In this document: piece by piece, positions 1 to 4,903 of the stretch
Layout of the letters: every line of letters starts with the position of its first letter
Numbering within the stretch: position 1 is the first letter of the stretch
Source of the DNA: an uncultured Oscillospiraceae bacterium
GTDB taxonomy: Bacteria; Bacillota; Clostridia; Oscillospirales; Oscillospiraceae
Length of the DNA: 5,398 nucleotides
Direction of reading: 5' to 3'
Assembly: GCA_934569195.1 (NCBI GenBank)
Contig: CAKTKB010000081.1
Span: forward strand, 1 to 5,398
Notes under the pieces: model-generated
What the model saw: only the letters and a program-made list of their open reading frames with translations
The model's database searches: none
Told to the model about the DNA's origin: nothing
Made by a program: the position numbers and the translations under genes

Positions 1-852
1 AACGCAGAGTACATCCCGTTCTACTACTTCATCCCGAAAAGCATCCTGTCCCGCTGTGGGGCGGAGCTGAACGCCATCCCACGGAATCCGCAGGAGCTGT
101 TTCACAATCGAACTGCCTGCGAATTTGTGGAGAGCGACCTGTTCCGCTTACTCATCATCGATGCCGTAGCCTTTATGGTCTGGCCGTATATGGGCTTTGA
201 CGAGTATATGGAAGTTTACTCTGGCTACGACCCGGCATGGCGGTTCGCCCACTGCCCGGACTACTGGATCAAGGAACTGGAGGACGAGGGCATTCTGGCA
301 TCCACCGGCGAATTCTTCAAAGGATGCCATTCGGAACTGGGCTATGTCCCCGAATGGCAGATCGACATCTATCTGCGCTACATCGTGCCAAATGTGATGA
401 AGAAGCACCAGATGAACGAGATCATCCAAATTGCACGGGAATACCCCTGTTTTGAGGACTTTGACTTTCGGAAAAGCAACCAGAAAACGGACTTTATCCG
501 TCATTGGTACCACACCCGCACCAAGCACCCGATGATCTCGCTGGAGGAATTTCAGGAGGCCTATGCCGATACCCACGGCGGGCAGGAATACGAAGAACCG
601 GACCTCTCGGTGGATGTGGAGGGGACGGCAGTAGCGCAGACACTGGTGGATCAGTTCAAGGCCACGCTCAGCGAAAAGGATATGCAGATCCTTGAAATGC
701 GCATGAACGGCGATACACTGGAGGAGATCGCTGAAAAGCTGAGCTACAAAAATCACAGCGGCGTGCTCAAGCGCATCCGCAAAATCGGGCAGGCCTATGA
801 AGCCTATACCGGCGTGGACTATGGCTTTGAAAATGACAAGATCACCGGATAA
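1..852 (+). CDS. Sigma-70-region-4-like HTH protein, 5' end outside window
   Basis: The reading frame is open from the first base to a TAA at 850-852, so 283 C-terminal residues are visible and the true start lies upstream. An internal GTG at 127 has no good ribosome binding site and the frame before it is protein-like (aromatic-rich, for example EYIPFYYF), so I do not use it as the start. The N-terminal and middle parts are rich in Trp, Tyr and acidic residues and I recognise no catalytic motif there. Residues about 222-265 (TLSEKDMQILEMRMNGDTLE onward, then EIAEKLSY) have the spacing of a sigma region 4 or LuxR-like helix-turn-helix: a 'LS.kd.qIL.m...G.tleEIAekL' helix pair followed by a basic recognition helix (VLKRIRKIG). 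Similar proteins occur in clostridial conjugative elements. DNA binding or a sigma-like role is inference; it could instead be a structural element protein with an HTH tail. Confidence 0.75.
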   Translation, partial: NAEYIPFYYFIPKSILSRCGAELNAIPRNPQELFHNRTACEFVESDLFRLLIIDAVAFMVWPYMGFDEYMEVYSGYDPAWRFAHCPDYWIKELEDEGILASTGEFFKGCHSELGYVPEWQIDIYLRYIVPNVMKKHQMNEIIQIAREYPCFEDFDFRKSNQKTDFIRHWYHTRTKHPMISLEEFQEAYADTHGGQEYEEPDLSVDVEGTAVAQTLVDQFKATLSEKDMQILEMRMNGDTLEEIAEKLSYKNHSGVLKRIRKIGQAYEAYTGVDYGFENDKITG

Positions 853-884
853 CACCTATCGGAAATCGGTAGGTGTTATTTTTA
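851..884 (+). terminator. Intrinsic terminator after the HTH gene
   Basis: The arms AACACCTATC (851-860) and GGTAGGTGTT (868-877) form a 10-bp stem with one G-T wobble around a 7-nt loop, followed by the T-rich run ATTTTTAT. The stem starts inside the TAA stop codon of the upstream gene. The next gene starts only 25 bases beyond the T-run, so the hairpin could also act as an attenuator with partial read-through. Confidence 0.8.
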
Positions 885-908
885 TGCCCAAATGGAGGTG
901 ATGAGATA

Positions 909-1133
909 GTGAAATGGAAGATATCCCCGTCCCAGCGAGGGCGGGTCAACAGATTGGTGCGCCGCCGGTGCTGCTGCTATGATCACGGCAGCTGCATCCT
1001 GCTGGATGACGGAGAGCCGCACCGCTGCGTGCAGATCATCAGTCGGAGCGGCATCTACTGCAACTATTTCCGCCGTGCGGTGTTGCCGTCCGACAGCGAG
1101 CTTTACACCCAAATCAGAAACCAAAACAAATGA
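909..1133 (+). CDS. Cysteine-rich VLP domain protein
   Basis: This 74-aa protein matches what I know of the small 'cysteine-rich VLP' family (Cys_rich_VLP) found on Firmicutes mobile elements. It shows an N-terminal basic block SPSQRGRVNRLVRR (residues 6-19), cysteines at 21, 22, 23, 29, 40 and 51, and the naming motif A-VLP at 57-60 after YFRR. The cysteine spacing suggests a small metal-binding fold, probably zinc, and the basic head suggests nucleic acid contact; both are inference. The start is GTG at 909, preceded by the strong site GGAGGTGATG (894-903). An upstream in-frame GTG at 873 lies inside the terminator stem and has no ribosome binding site. The parM-like gene follows after 18 bases, so the two are probably one transcript. 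No function is established for the family. Confidence 0.85.
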   Translation: MKWKISPSQRGRVNRLVRRRCCCYDHGSCILLDDGEPHRCVQIISRSGIYCNYFRRAVLPSDSELYTQIRNQNK

Positions 1134-1151
1134 GAAAAGGAGAATGTGAAA

Positions 1152-2078
1152 ATGAAAAAGTATAACGACTTGTATGTTATCGGCATCGATCACGGGTACG
1201 GAAATATGAAAACGGCCAACTGCTGTTTTCCCACCGGGGTGCTGAAAAGTGAGACCGAGCCTGTCTTTACCGGCGACCTGCTGGTATGGGACGGGCATTA
1301 TTATTCCATTGGCGTGGGACACAAAGAGTTCACGGCGGACAAGTTCAACGACGAGGACTACTATGTGCTGACCCTTGCGGCCATCGCACGGGAGCTGCGC
1401 CGGGAGCAAATCACGGAGGCCAAGGTGTTGATTGCTGCCGGTCTGCCGCTGACTTGGCTGAGTGAGCAAAAGGCAGATTTTAAGAATTATCTGCTTCAAC
1501 ACCGTGAGGTGTCCTTCACCTTTCGAAATGTGGATTACCGAATCAAAATTGTCGGTGCGGAGGTTTACCCACAGGGCTTCGCTGCCGTTGCGGAACGGCT
1601 TCGGGATTTCAGCGGCGTAAATATGCTCTGCGATATCGGCAACGGCACGATGAACCTTCTTCGGATCGTGAACCGTAAGCCTGACCCGCAGCGAATGTTC
1701 ACCGAGAAATACGGCACCCACCAATGTGCCCTTCTCATCCGGGAGCAGATGATGAAGCGGCATCACGCCACTCTGGATGACTCCGTTATGACGGAGGTTC
1801 TCCGGAAGGGTACGGCGGATATTGATCGGGCGTATCTGGCAACGGTAGTCGGTGCCGCCAAGGAGTATACCACAGGAATCTTCCGTCGTCTGCGGGAACA
1901 CGAATATGACCCGAAGTTGATGAAGCTGTATGTGGTGGGCGGCGGTGGCTGTCTGATCCGCAACTTTGCAGACTGCGACAGCAGCCGGGTGTTCATCAAT
2001 GAGGACATTTGCGCCACGGCCAAGGGCTACGAGTATATGGCGCTGATGACGCTGAGATGGAATGGTGGTGCGGTATGA
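1152..2078 (+). CDS. parM: ParM/StbA-family actin-like partition ATPase
   Basis: This 308-aa protein is an actin/Hsp70-fold plasmid segregation ATPase. In type II partition, such proteins polymerise with ATP and push apart DNA copies bound by the partner ParR. Visible motifs are phosphate-1 (IGIDHGYGNMKT, residues 10-21, with Asp13), phosphate-2 (CDIGNGTMN, residues 160-168, with Asp161) and the adenosine loop VVGGGG (261-266). The order and spacing fit actin-like proteins, and the length is normal for the ParM/StbA group. ATG at 1152 is chosen because AAAAGGAG (1135-1142) lies 9 bases upstream; GTG at 1146 is only 3 bases from it. The stop overlaps the start of the small downstream gene, a coupling typical of parMR cassettes. 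Polymerisation and segregation are inferred from the family. Confidence 0.88.
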   Translation: MKKYNDLYVIGIDHGYGNMKTANCCFPTGVLKSETEPVFTGDLLVWDGHYYSIGVGHKEFTADKFNDEDYYVLTLAAIARELRREQITEAKVLIAAGLPLTWLSEQKADFKNYLLQHREVSFTFRNVDYRIKIVGAEVYPQGFAAVAERLRDFSGVNMLCDIGNGTMNLLRIVNRKPDPQRMFTEKYGTHQCALLIREQMMKRHHATLDDSVMTEVLRKGTADIDRAYLATVVGAAKEYTTGIFRRLREHEYDPKLMKLYVVGGGGCLIRNFADCDSSRVFINEDICATAKGYEYMALMTLRWNGGAV

Positions 2079-2401
2079 GCGTGAAAAATATCAAAATCCG
2101 GCTGAACCTCAATAAGGAGAATGACCGCAAGGTGTATGACTATCTGCAAAGCACAGAGGTGTCATACAGCAAAGCGGTCATTTCTGCCATCTGCGGATAT
2201 TTGGAGTTGTCGGAAATCAAAGTAACCGAGGACGCTTTTCTGGAACGGGTCATCCGTACCATTCGAGAAGAAACGGCAAAATGTAATCCTTTCGGTGGGT
2301 TACTACAAATTGTGCAGACACCGTCTGCACAAACACCCATTGAGCAGGAAAGCAACGCCGAGGCAGAAGAAACGGTAATGGATTTTCTCGATTCCTTTTG
2401 A
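2075..2401 (+). CDS. parR: ParR-like centromere-binding partner (108 aa)
   Basis: The ATG at 2075 overlaps the parM TGA (ATGA), so translation is probably coupled. The product is a small protein with a basic N-terminus whose VKNIKIRLNLNKENDRKVYD segment (residues 3-22) resembles the strand and first helix of a ribbon-helix-helix protein. The next segment, YLQSTEVSYSKAVISAICGY, resembles the following helices. A flexible Pro/Gln/Glu-rich stretch follows, and the tail is acidic and hydrophobic (ETVMDFLDSF). Known ParR proteins have this plan: an RHH body that binds parC and a C-terminal tail that docks on ParM. I assign ParR from the position, size and shape rather than a clear sequence signature. 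A perfect 10-bp inverted repeat lies inside the coding region at 2310-2332. Confidence 0.7.
   Translation: MSVKNIKIRLNLNKENDRKVYDYLQSTEVSYSKAVISAICGYLELSEIKVTEDAFLERVIRTIREETAKCNPFGGLLQIVQTPSAQTPIEQESNAEAEETVMDFLDSF
2310..2332 (+). repeat. Perfect 10-bp inverted repeat inside the parR-like gene
   Basis: TTGTGCAGAC (2310-2319) and GTCTGCACAA (2323-2332) are exact reverse complements separated by ACC. It encodes part of the low-complexity linker before the C-terminal tail. It could be a hairpin in the mRNA, a protein-binding dyad, or chance in a tolerant linker. No T-run follows, so it is not a simple terminator. Confidence 0.75.
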
Positions 2402-2458
2402 TGGGACACTTTCAGTGCCTATTGGCCTTGCTATGGTGTAAATTCGAGCAGAAATTGT

Positions 2459-2521
2459 CCCCACAAGGTCCGGTGGCACTATAATTCTACAGAAGCGGCA
2501 CCACTATGATTATTTGTGGGG
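2459..2521 (+). repeat. Long-range 8-bp inverted repeat enclosing a near-direct repeat
   Basis: CCCCACAA (2459-2466) and TTGTGGGG (2514-2521) are exact reverse complements 47 bases apart. Between them lie CACTATAATT (2477-2486) and CACTATGATT (2502-2511), a 9/10 direct repeat with 25-bp spacing, a bit over two helical turns. The arrangement suggests a multi-site protein target: a relaxosome site, or a partition site for the adjacent ParR-like protein. Confidence 0.5.
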
Positions 2522-2585
2522 TCAATATTGGAGAAAAGAGGAACCGACCGAGAAGACCTGAACTTGTAGTTCTAAGAAAGCATAC

Positions 2586-2614
2586 CGGTACCTGAGAAAA
2601 TTTGTCAGGTACCG
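2586..2614 (+). repeat. 10-bp inverted repeat, candidate relaxase recognition hairpin
   Basis: CGGTACCTGA (2586-2595) and TCAGGTACCG (2605-2614) are exact reverse complements around the 9-base AT-rich loop GAAAATTTG. It lies 17 bases upstream of the nick-like stretch at 2632-2650. In many oriTs a hairpin of this size lies just 5' of the nick and is bound by the relaxase. The T-run needed for a terminator is absent. Confidence 0.7.
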
Positions 2615-2655
2615 CAGGAAAGGCATCCACGGTGCGTCTCACGGTATAACAAGCA

Positions 2656-2681
2656 GGGACTTTGTGTGCCACAAAAGTCCC
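2656..2681 (+). repeat. Hairpin with GGGACTT/AAGTCCC arms
   Basis: GGGACTTTGTG (2656-2666) pairs with CACAAAAGTCCC (2670-2681) over 11 pairs with one bulged A, around a 3-base loop. It is the first of three adjacent hairpins between the nick-like stretch and mobC. Confidence 0.65.
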
Positions 2682-2686
2682 AATCA

Positions 2687-2702
2687 CAGCCGAAAGCGGC
2701 TG
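2687..2702 (+). repeat. CAGCCG-AAAG-CGGCTG hairpin
   Basis: A perfect 6-bp GC-rich stem with a 4-base AAAG loop, five bases after the previous hairpin. No U-tract follows. It is part of the oriT-proximal hairpin cluster or of the mobC leader. Confidence 0.6.
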
Positions 2703-2707
2703 ACTCT

Positions 2708-2726
2708 TTGGGGGCACAGCCCCCAA
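2708..2726 (+). repeat. TTGGGGGC-ACA-GCCCCCAA hairpin upstream of mobC
   Basis: A perfect 8-bp stem with a 3-base loop, ending 12 bases before the mobC ribosome binding site. It would be very stable in RNA, so it could protect the mRNA 5' end or modulate mobC translation; as DNA it could be a MobC or relaxosome site. The downstream bases are AATCCCCCC, not T-rich, so a terminator is unlikely. Confidence 0.65.
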
Positions 2727-2753
2727 TCCCCCCGAAGGAAGGAGTGTGATGCT

Positions 2754-3029
2754 ATGGGGAAAGATGTGCGTATTGCCGTCCGTGTGACGGCAAAAGAAAA
2801 AGAGAAGGTTCAAGCAAAAGCTCGAAAATGCGGGCTGAGTACAACTGAATATGTGAAGCAAAGAGCGTTGGGGTACGAGCCGAGAGAGGTTCCGCCTGAC
2901 GCTCTTTTTGCTTGCCTTGAAAGGCTGGGTGAGCTTGCGGACAAGGCGGGTTCGCCGGAACTTGATGAGGAAATTGGTGCGGTGCTGAAACAAATCACAG
3001 CAGAGTTTCTGCTGCCGGGAAAGGGGTGA
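2754..3029 (+). CDS. mobC: MobC-like relaxosome accessory protein (91 aa)
   Basis: The protein starts with a basic strand-like segment (VRIAVRVTAKEKEKVQAKAR, residues 5-24) followed by CGLSTTEYVKQRALG (26-40). That is the ribbon-helix-helix pattern of MobC/MbeC-type accessory proteins: a beta strand, a helix, then 'lS.seyvr..al'. The C-terminal half (residues 45-91) is a predicted helical region with leucine spacing suited to dimerisation. Such proteins bind oriT and help the relaxase open the nick region. The start at ATG 2754 has AAGGAG (2739-2744) at 9 bases; ATG 2749 is out of frame. It ends six bases before the relaxase start and carries the relaxase ribosome binding site in its last codons, so the two are co-expressed. 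Confidence 0.82.
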   Translation: MGKDVRIAVRVTAKEKEKVQAKARKCGLSTTEYVKQRALGYEPREVPPDALFACLERLGELADKAGSPELDEEIGAVLKQITAEFLLPGKG

Positions 3030-3035
3030 TGCGCT

Positions 3036-4415
3036 ATGGCCGTTACAGGCTTTTGGCCTGTGCTCAAAAATCTGAAGGCCACGCTGGACTACGCCGACAA
3101 TCCCGACAAGACCACCGCCCCGGAATATCTCGACGAGGACTTGTATACTGCCCTGCGCTACGCAGAGAACGATGACAAAACCGACCGCAAGATGTTCGTG
3201 GGAGGCATCAACTGCTCGGCGCAGAATGCCTATGCCGAGATGATCGCTGTCCAGCGGCGATTCGGGCTGCGTGGCAAGGTGGTGGGTTACCACGGTATTC
3301 AGAGCTTTTGTGAGGGTGAGGTCACGCCGGAGCAGGCGTTTGAAATTGGTAAAGAGACAGCAAGAAAGATGTGGGGCGACCGGTATCAGGTGCTCGTTAC
3401 TGTCCACCTGAACACCGACAATGTGCATTGCCATTTTGTTGTGAATCCCGTGTCCTTCAAGGACGGCGCAAAGTTCAAAAACAAAATCGGCGACCACAAG
3501 GAGCTGCGGAAAATCTCCGATGAGATCTGCCGGGAACACAGGCTGTCGGTATTGGAAAACAGTGATTTCTACTCCAAAGGTAAGAAAAAGGAATATTGGG
3601 TTCATAAGGCCAGCAAGCAGACCCACCGGGATATGCTGCGCCGGGATGTGGAGGAAGCGCTGGCCCAATGCGGTTCCTTCCGGGAAATTGAGTATTACTT
3701 GAAATGTCTGGGCTACCGCTTCCAACGGGACTTCCATTATGCCCACCCTTCCGTCATCATCGACGGCTGGCAGCGCCCTGTCCGTATTGACAGCCTTGGA
3801 CCGCAGTTTAGCAGAGAAGTCATCCGGGAGCGGTGCCTTGAAAATCAGCGGAAGCCGGAGCTGTACGGCTACTCTTATCCACAGCGAAAACGGGCACCGC
3901 TGCTGGCTATCGAGTACCAACTGCGGCAGGCGCAACGGAAAGATACCGTTACGCTCCTGTTTGAGATTTTCATTGAACTTCTGAAAATCTGCACCGGCAG
4001 CAACATTGAAAAAGCTGACCAGCGCCCGTTGTCCCCGGCTATGCGGGCGGAGGTGCGGAAGCTGGATCAATATCTGGAAGAATACAAGCTCCTTTGCGAC
4101 CGCCACATCGAGTCGCCAAAGGAGCTTTTGTCCTTTCAGGAGGGCTTGACCGCCCGAATTTCAGAGCTGGAAGAACAGCGCTACGCCCTGCGCCTGAAGC
4201 TGCGCCGGGTGAAATCCCCGGAGGAAGAAGCTGCCTTGAAAGAGCGCTGCAAGGAGCTCACAAAAGAGATCACGCCCCTGCGGCGGGAGGGAAAAAAGGT
4301 TCTGCGTATCGCAGAGCACATCCTCAAAATACAGGAGCTTCTGGATACCGAGCGGAGAACCGAAATGGAACGCAACCACCTGACACAAAAGAAAGAGAGA
4401 AAGATTGAACGATGA
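3036..4415 (+). CDS. MobP-type relaxase/mobilization nuclease
   Basis: This 459-aa protein would nick oriT, stay covalently bound to the 5' end through a tyrosine, and lead the strand into the recipient. The N-terminal relaxase domain (about residues 1-250) shows the candidate catalytic tyrosine in LDYADNPDKT (Tyr19), motif II around GYHGIQSF (His86, Ser90) and the metal-binding three-histidine motif VHLNTDNVHCHFVVN (His124, His131, His133, with Asp128). GINCSAQNAYAEM (57-69) is also typical of this group. The C-terminal part, from about residue 335, is rich in Glu, Lys, Arg and Leu and looks like a coiled coil (for example RISELEEQRYALRLKLRR), probably for relaxosome or coupling-protein contacts. 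ATG 3036 follows AAGGGGTGAT (3021-3030) at the end of mobC. No frameshift or missing catalytic residue is visible, so it looks functional. Confidence 0.92.
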   Translation: MAVTGFWPVLKNLKATLDYADNPDKTTAPEYLDEDLYTALRYAENDDKTDRKMFVGGINCSAQNAYAEMIAVQRRFGLRGKVVGYHGIQSFCEGEVTPEQAFEIGKETARKMWGDRYQVLVTVHLNTDNVHCHFVVNPVSFKDGAKFKNKIGDHKELRKISDEICREHRLSVLENSDFYSKGKKKEYWVHKASKQTHRDMLRRDVEEALAQCGSFREIEYYLKCLGYRFQRDFHYAHPSVIIDGWQRPVRIDSLGPQFSREVIRERCLENQRKPELYGYSYPQRKRAPLLAIEYQLRQAQRKDTVTLLFEIFIELLKICTGSNIEKADQRPLSPAMRAEVRKLDQYLEEYKLLCDRHIESPKELLSFQEGLTARISELEEQRYALRLKLRRVKSPEEEAALKERCKELTKEITPLRREGKKVLRIAEHILKIQELLDTERRTEMERNHLTQKKERKIER

Positions 4416-4531
4416 AACAAACTAATATTGCAGTCAATAAACAGCGTCCCGTGCATGTTTGCATGAAGGACGGTAAAAATGGAAATGATTCAGAAGAAAG
4501 GGGGCGGTTGTATGGAGATTGTCCGAGATGA
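4412..4531 (+). CDS. Doubtful 39-aa ORF overlapping relaxase end and next gene
   Basis: An ATG at 4412 overlaps the relaxase TGA (ATGA), allowing coupled translation, and the frame runs 39 codons to TGA at 4529-4531. The product (MKQTNIAVNKQRPVHVCMKD then a polar tail) matches no family I recognise. It overlaps the start of the downstream gene in another frame and its own ribosome binding site is only a purine stretch (GAAAGAGAG). It may be a leader peptide that couples translation, or chance. Confidence 0.3.
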   Translation: MKQTNIAVNKQRPVHVCMKDGKNGNDSEERGRLYGDCPR

Positions 4532-4775
4532 TGAGAAAAAGATGATACAGGTGTGGCTGAGCCAAAAGGAGAGCAGGGACGAAGCGCTGCAAAACTGCCT
4601 GAAGCCCATGTATGCCCAATGGAAGCAGCAGAAATATATGGTGGCTGTGTTCCGCTCCGGAAAGGAAGACTTGAAGGAAAATACCCTGGCCCTGCTGGCG
4701 TATAACAAAAGACGCAGCGCGGAGTTGGCGGTGCAGCGGGAGAAAAAGCAGCGCGCAGCAAGCATGGGGCAATGA
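4512..4775 (+). CDS. Small hypothetical protein of the mobilization operon (87 aa)
   Basis: ATG 4512 is preceded by AAAGGGGG (4497-4504) at 7 bases. A longer form from ATG 4479 is also possible, because AAGGA (4466-4470) lies 8 bases before it and would add 11 residues. I prefer 4512 because MEIVRDDEKKMIQVWLSQ looks like a natural protein start. The product is charged and mostly helical, with a conserved-looking core KYMVAVFRSGKEDLKEN (about residues 44-60) and a basic C-terminal helix (LLAYNKRRSAELAVQREKKQ). There is no signal peptide, membrane segment or catalytic motif. It follows the relaxase in the same direction and precedes a terminator, so it is likely the last gene of the mobilization transcript. 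I do not recognise a function. Confidence 0.75.
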   Translation: MEIVRDDEKKMIQVWLSQKESRDEALQNCLKPMYAQWKQQKYMVAVFRSGKEDLKENTLALLAYNKRRSAELAVQREKKQRAASMGQ

Positions 4776-4781
4776 GAATTT

Positions 4782-4819
4782 GGCGGGAGGGAGCAGCCTT
4801 TCCTGCCTTTTCTATTTTT
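4782..4819 (+). terminator. Probable intrinsic terminator of the mobilization operon
   Basis: GGCGGGAGGG (4782-4791) can pair with CTTTCCTGCC (4798-4807) over 10 bp, including three G-T wobbles, around a 6-base loop. It is followed by the pyrimidine-rich TTTTCTATTTTT. It starts 6 bases after the stop of the 87-aa gene and just before the promoter of the next gene. Confidence 0.7.
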
Positions 4820-4822
4820 GCC

Positions 4823-4851
4823 TTGCAATATGCAAAATTCTGTGATACAAT
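4823..4851 (+). promoter_or_regulatory. Sigma-A-type promoter for the RhuM-family gene
   Basis: TTGCAA (4823-4828) and TACAAT (4846-4851) are separated by an ideal 17 bp. TGA just before the -10 gives an extended TGn element. Transcription would start near 4858, leaving a leader of about 43 bases. The -35 overlaps a palindrome TTGCA-ATA-TGCAA (4823-4835), which could be an operator. Confidence 0.75.
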
Positions 4852-4876
4852 GTTGTCTGCAATAAAAAAGATAAAA

Positions 4877-4903
4877 ATAACGATATGGGGTTATAACGAT
4901 ATG
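4877..4903 (+). repeat. Direct repeat ATAACGATATG covering the RhuM start codon
   Basis: ATAACGATATG occurs at 4877-4887 and again at 4893-4903, exact over 11 bases with a 16-base period. The ATG of the second copy is the start codon of the RhuM-family gene. The first copy's ATG gives only ATG-GGG-TTA-TAA, a three-codon minicistron in another frame. Confidence 0.85.

Larger units (their letters stand above)
2402..2753 (+). other. Non-coding region with probable oriT
   Basis: This 352-base gap between the partition pair and mobC carries at least six inverted repeats and no supported gene. Its first part (2402-2458) shows nothing beyond a weak CACT/AGTG hairpin at about 2407-2417. A wide 8-bp repeat spans 2459-2521, a small GAACT/AGTTC hairpin lies at 2560-2572, a 10-bp repeat at 2586-2614, and three close hairpins at 2656-2726. 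In MobC-relaxase modules the transfer origin commonly lies directly upstream of mobC and has this look, which is the basis for the oriT call. The stretch GTGCGTCTCACGGTATAAC (2632-2650) partly resembles, from memory, the IncQ-type nick region (TAAGTGCGCCCTTA and flank). A TATAAT at 2480-2485 with a distant TTGTCC at 2455-2460 (19-bp gap) is only a weak promoter candidate for mobC. Confidence 0.65.

Noticed and set aside
148..855. Minus-strand open frame opposite the HTH gene
   Set aside because: It mirrors a well-supported + frame and begins within the terminator stem region without a ribosome binding site.
1146..1151. GTG at 1146 as the parM start
   Set aside because: It is only 3 bases from the AAAAGGAG site, while ATG 1152 has the normal 9-base spacing.
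882..1901. Open frame of 339 codons on the minus strand opposite the cysteine-rich and parM genes
   Set aside because: The + strand carries ParM motifs and good ribosome binding sites; the minus frame has no recognisable domain.
2506..2595. 29-codon ORF in the intergenic region starting at ATG 2506
   Set aside because: There is no ribosome binding site, it runs through the repeats, and no family resemblance is seen.
2586..2614. GGTACC-centred inverted repeat as an integrase attachment core
   Set aside because: No integrase or excisionase gene lies nearby and no second copy of the site is in the window; the location before mobC fits oriT better.
2708..2726. GGGGGC/GCCCCC hairpin as a terminator
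   Set aside because: No T-run follows and mobC starts 28 bases later, so termination here is unlikely.
2487..4106. Long open frame of 539 codons on the minus strand across the mobC and relaxase genes
   Set aside because: It lies opposite two clearly recognisable genes, crosses the non-coding repeat region, and its translation is low-complexity and resembles no family. It is a by-product of GC-rich codon use.
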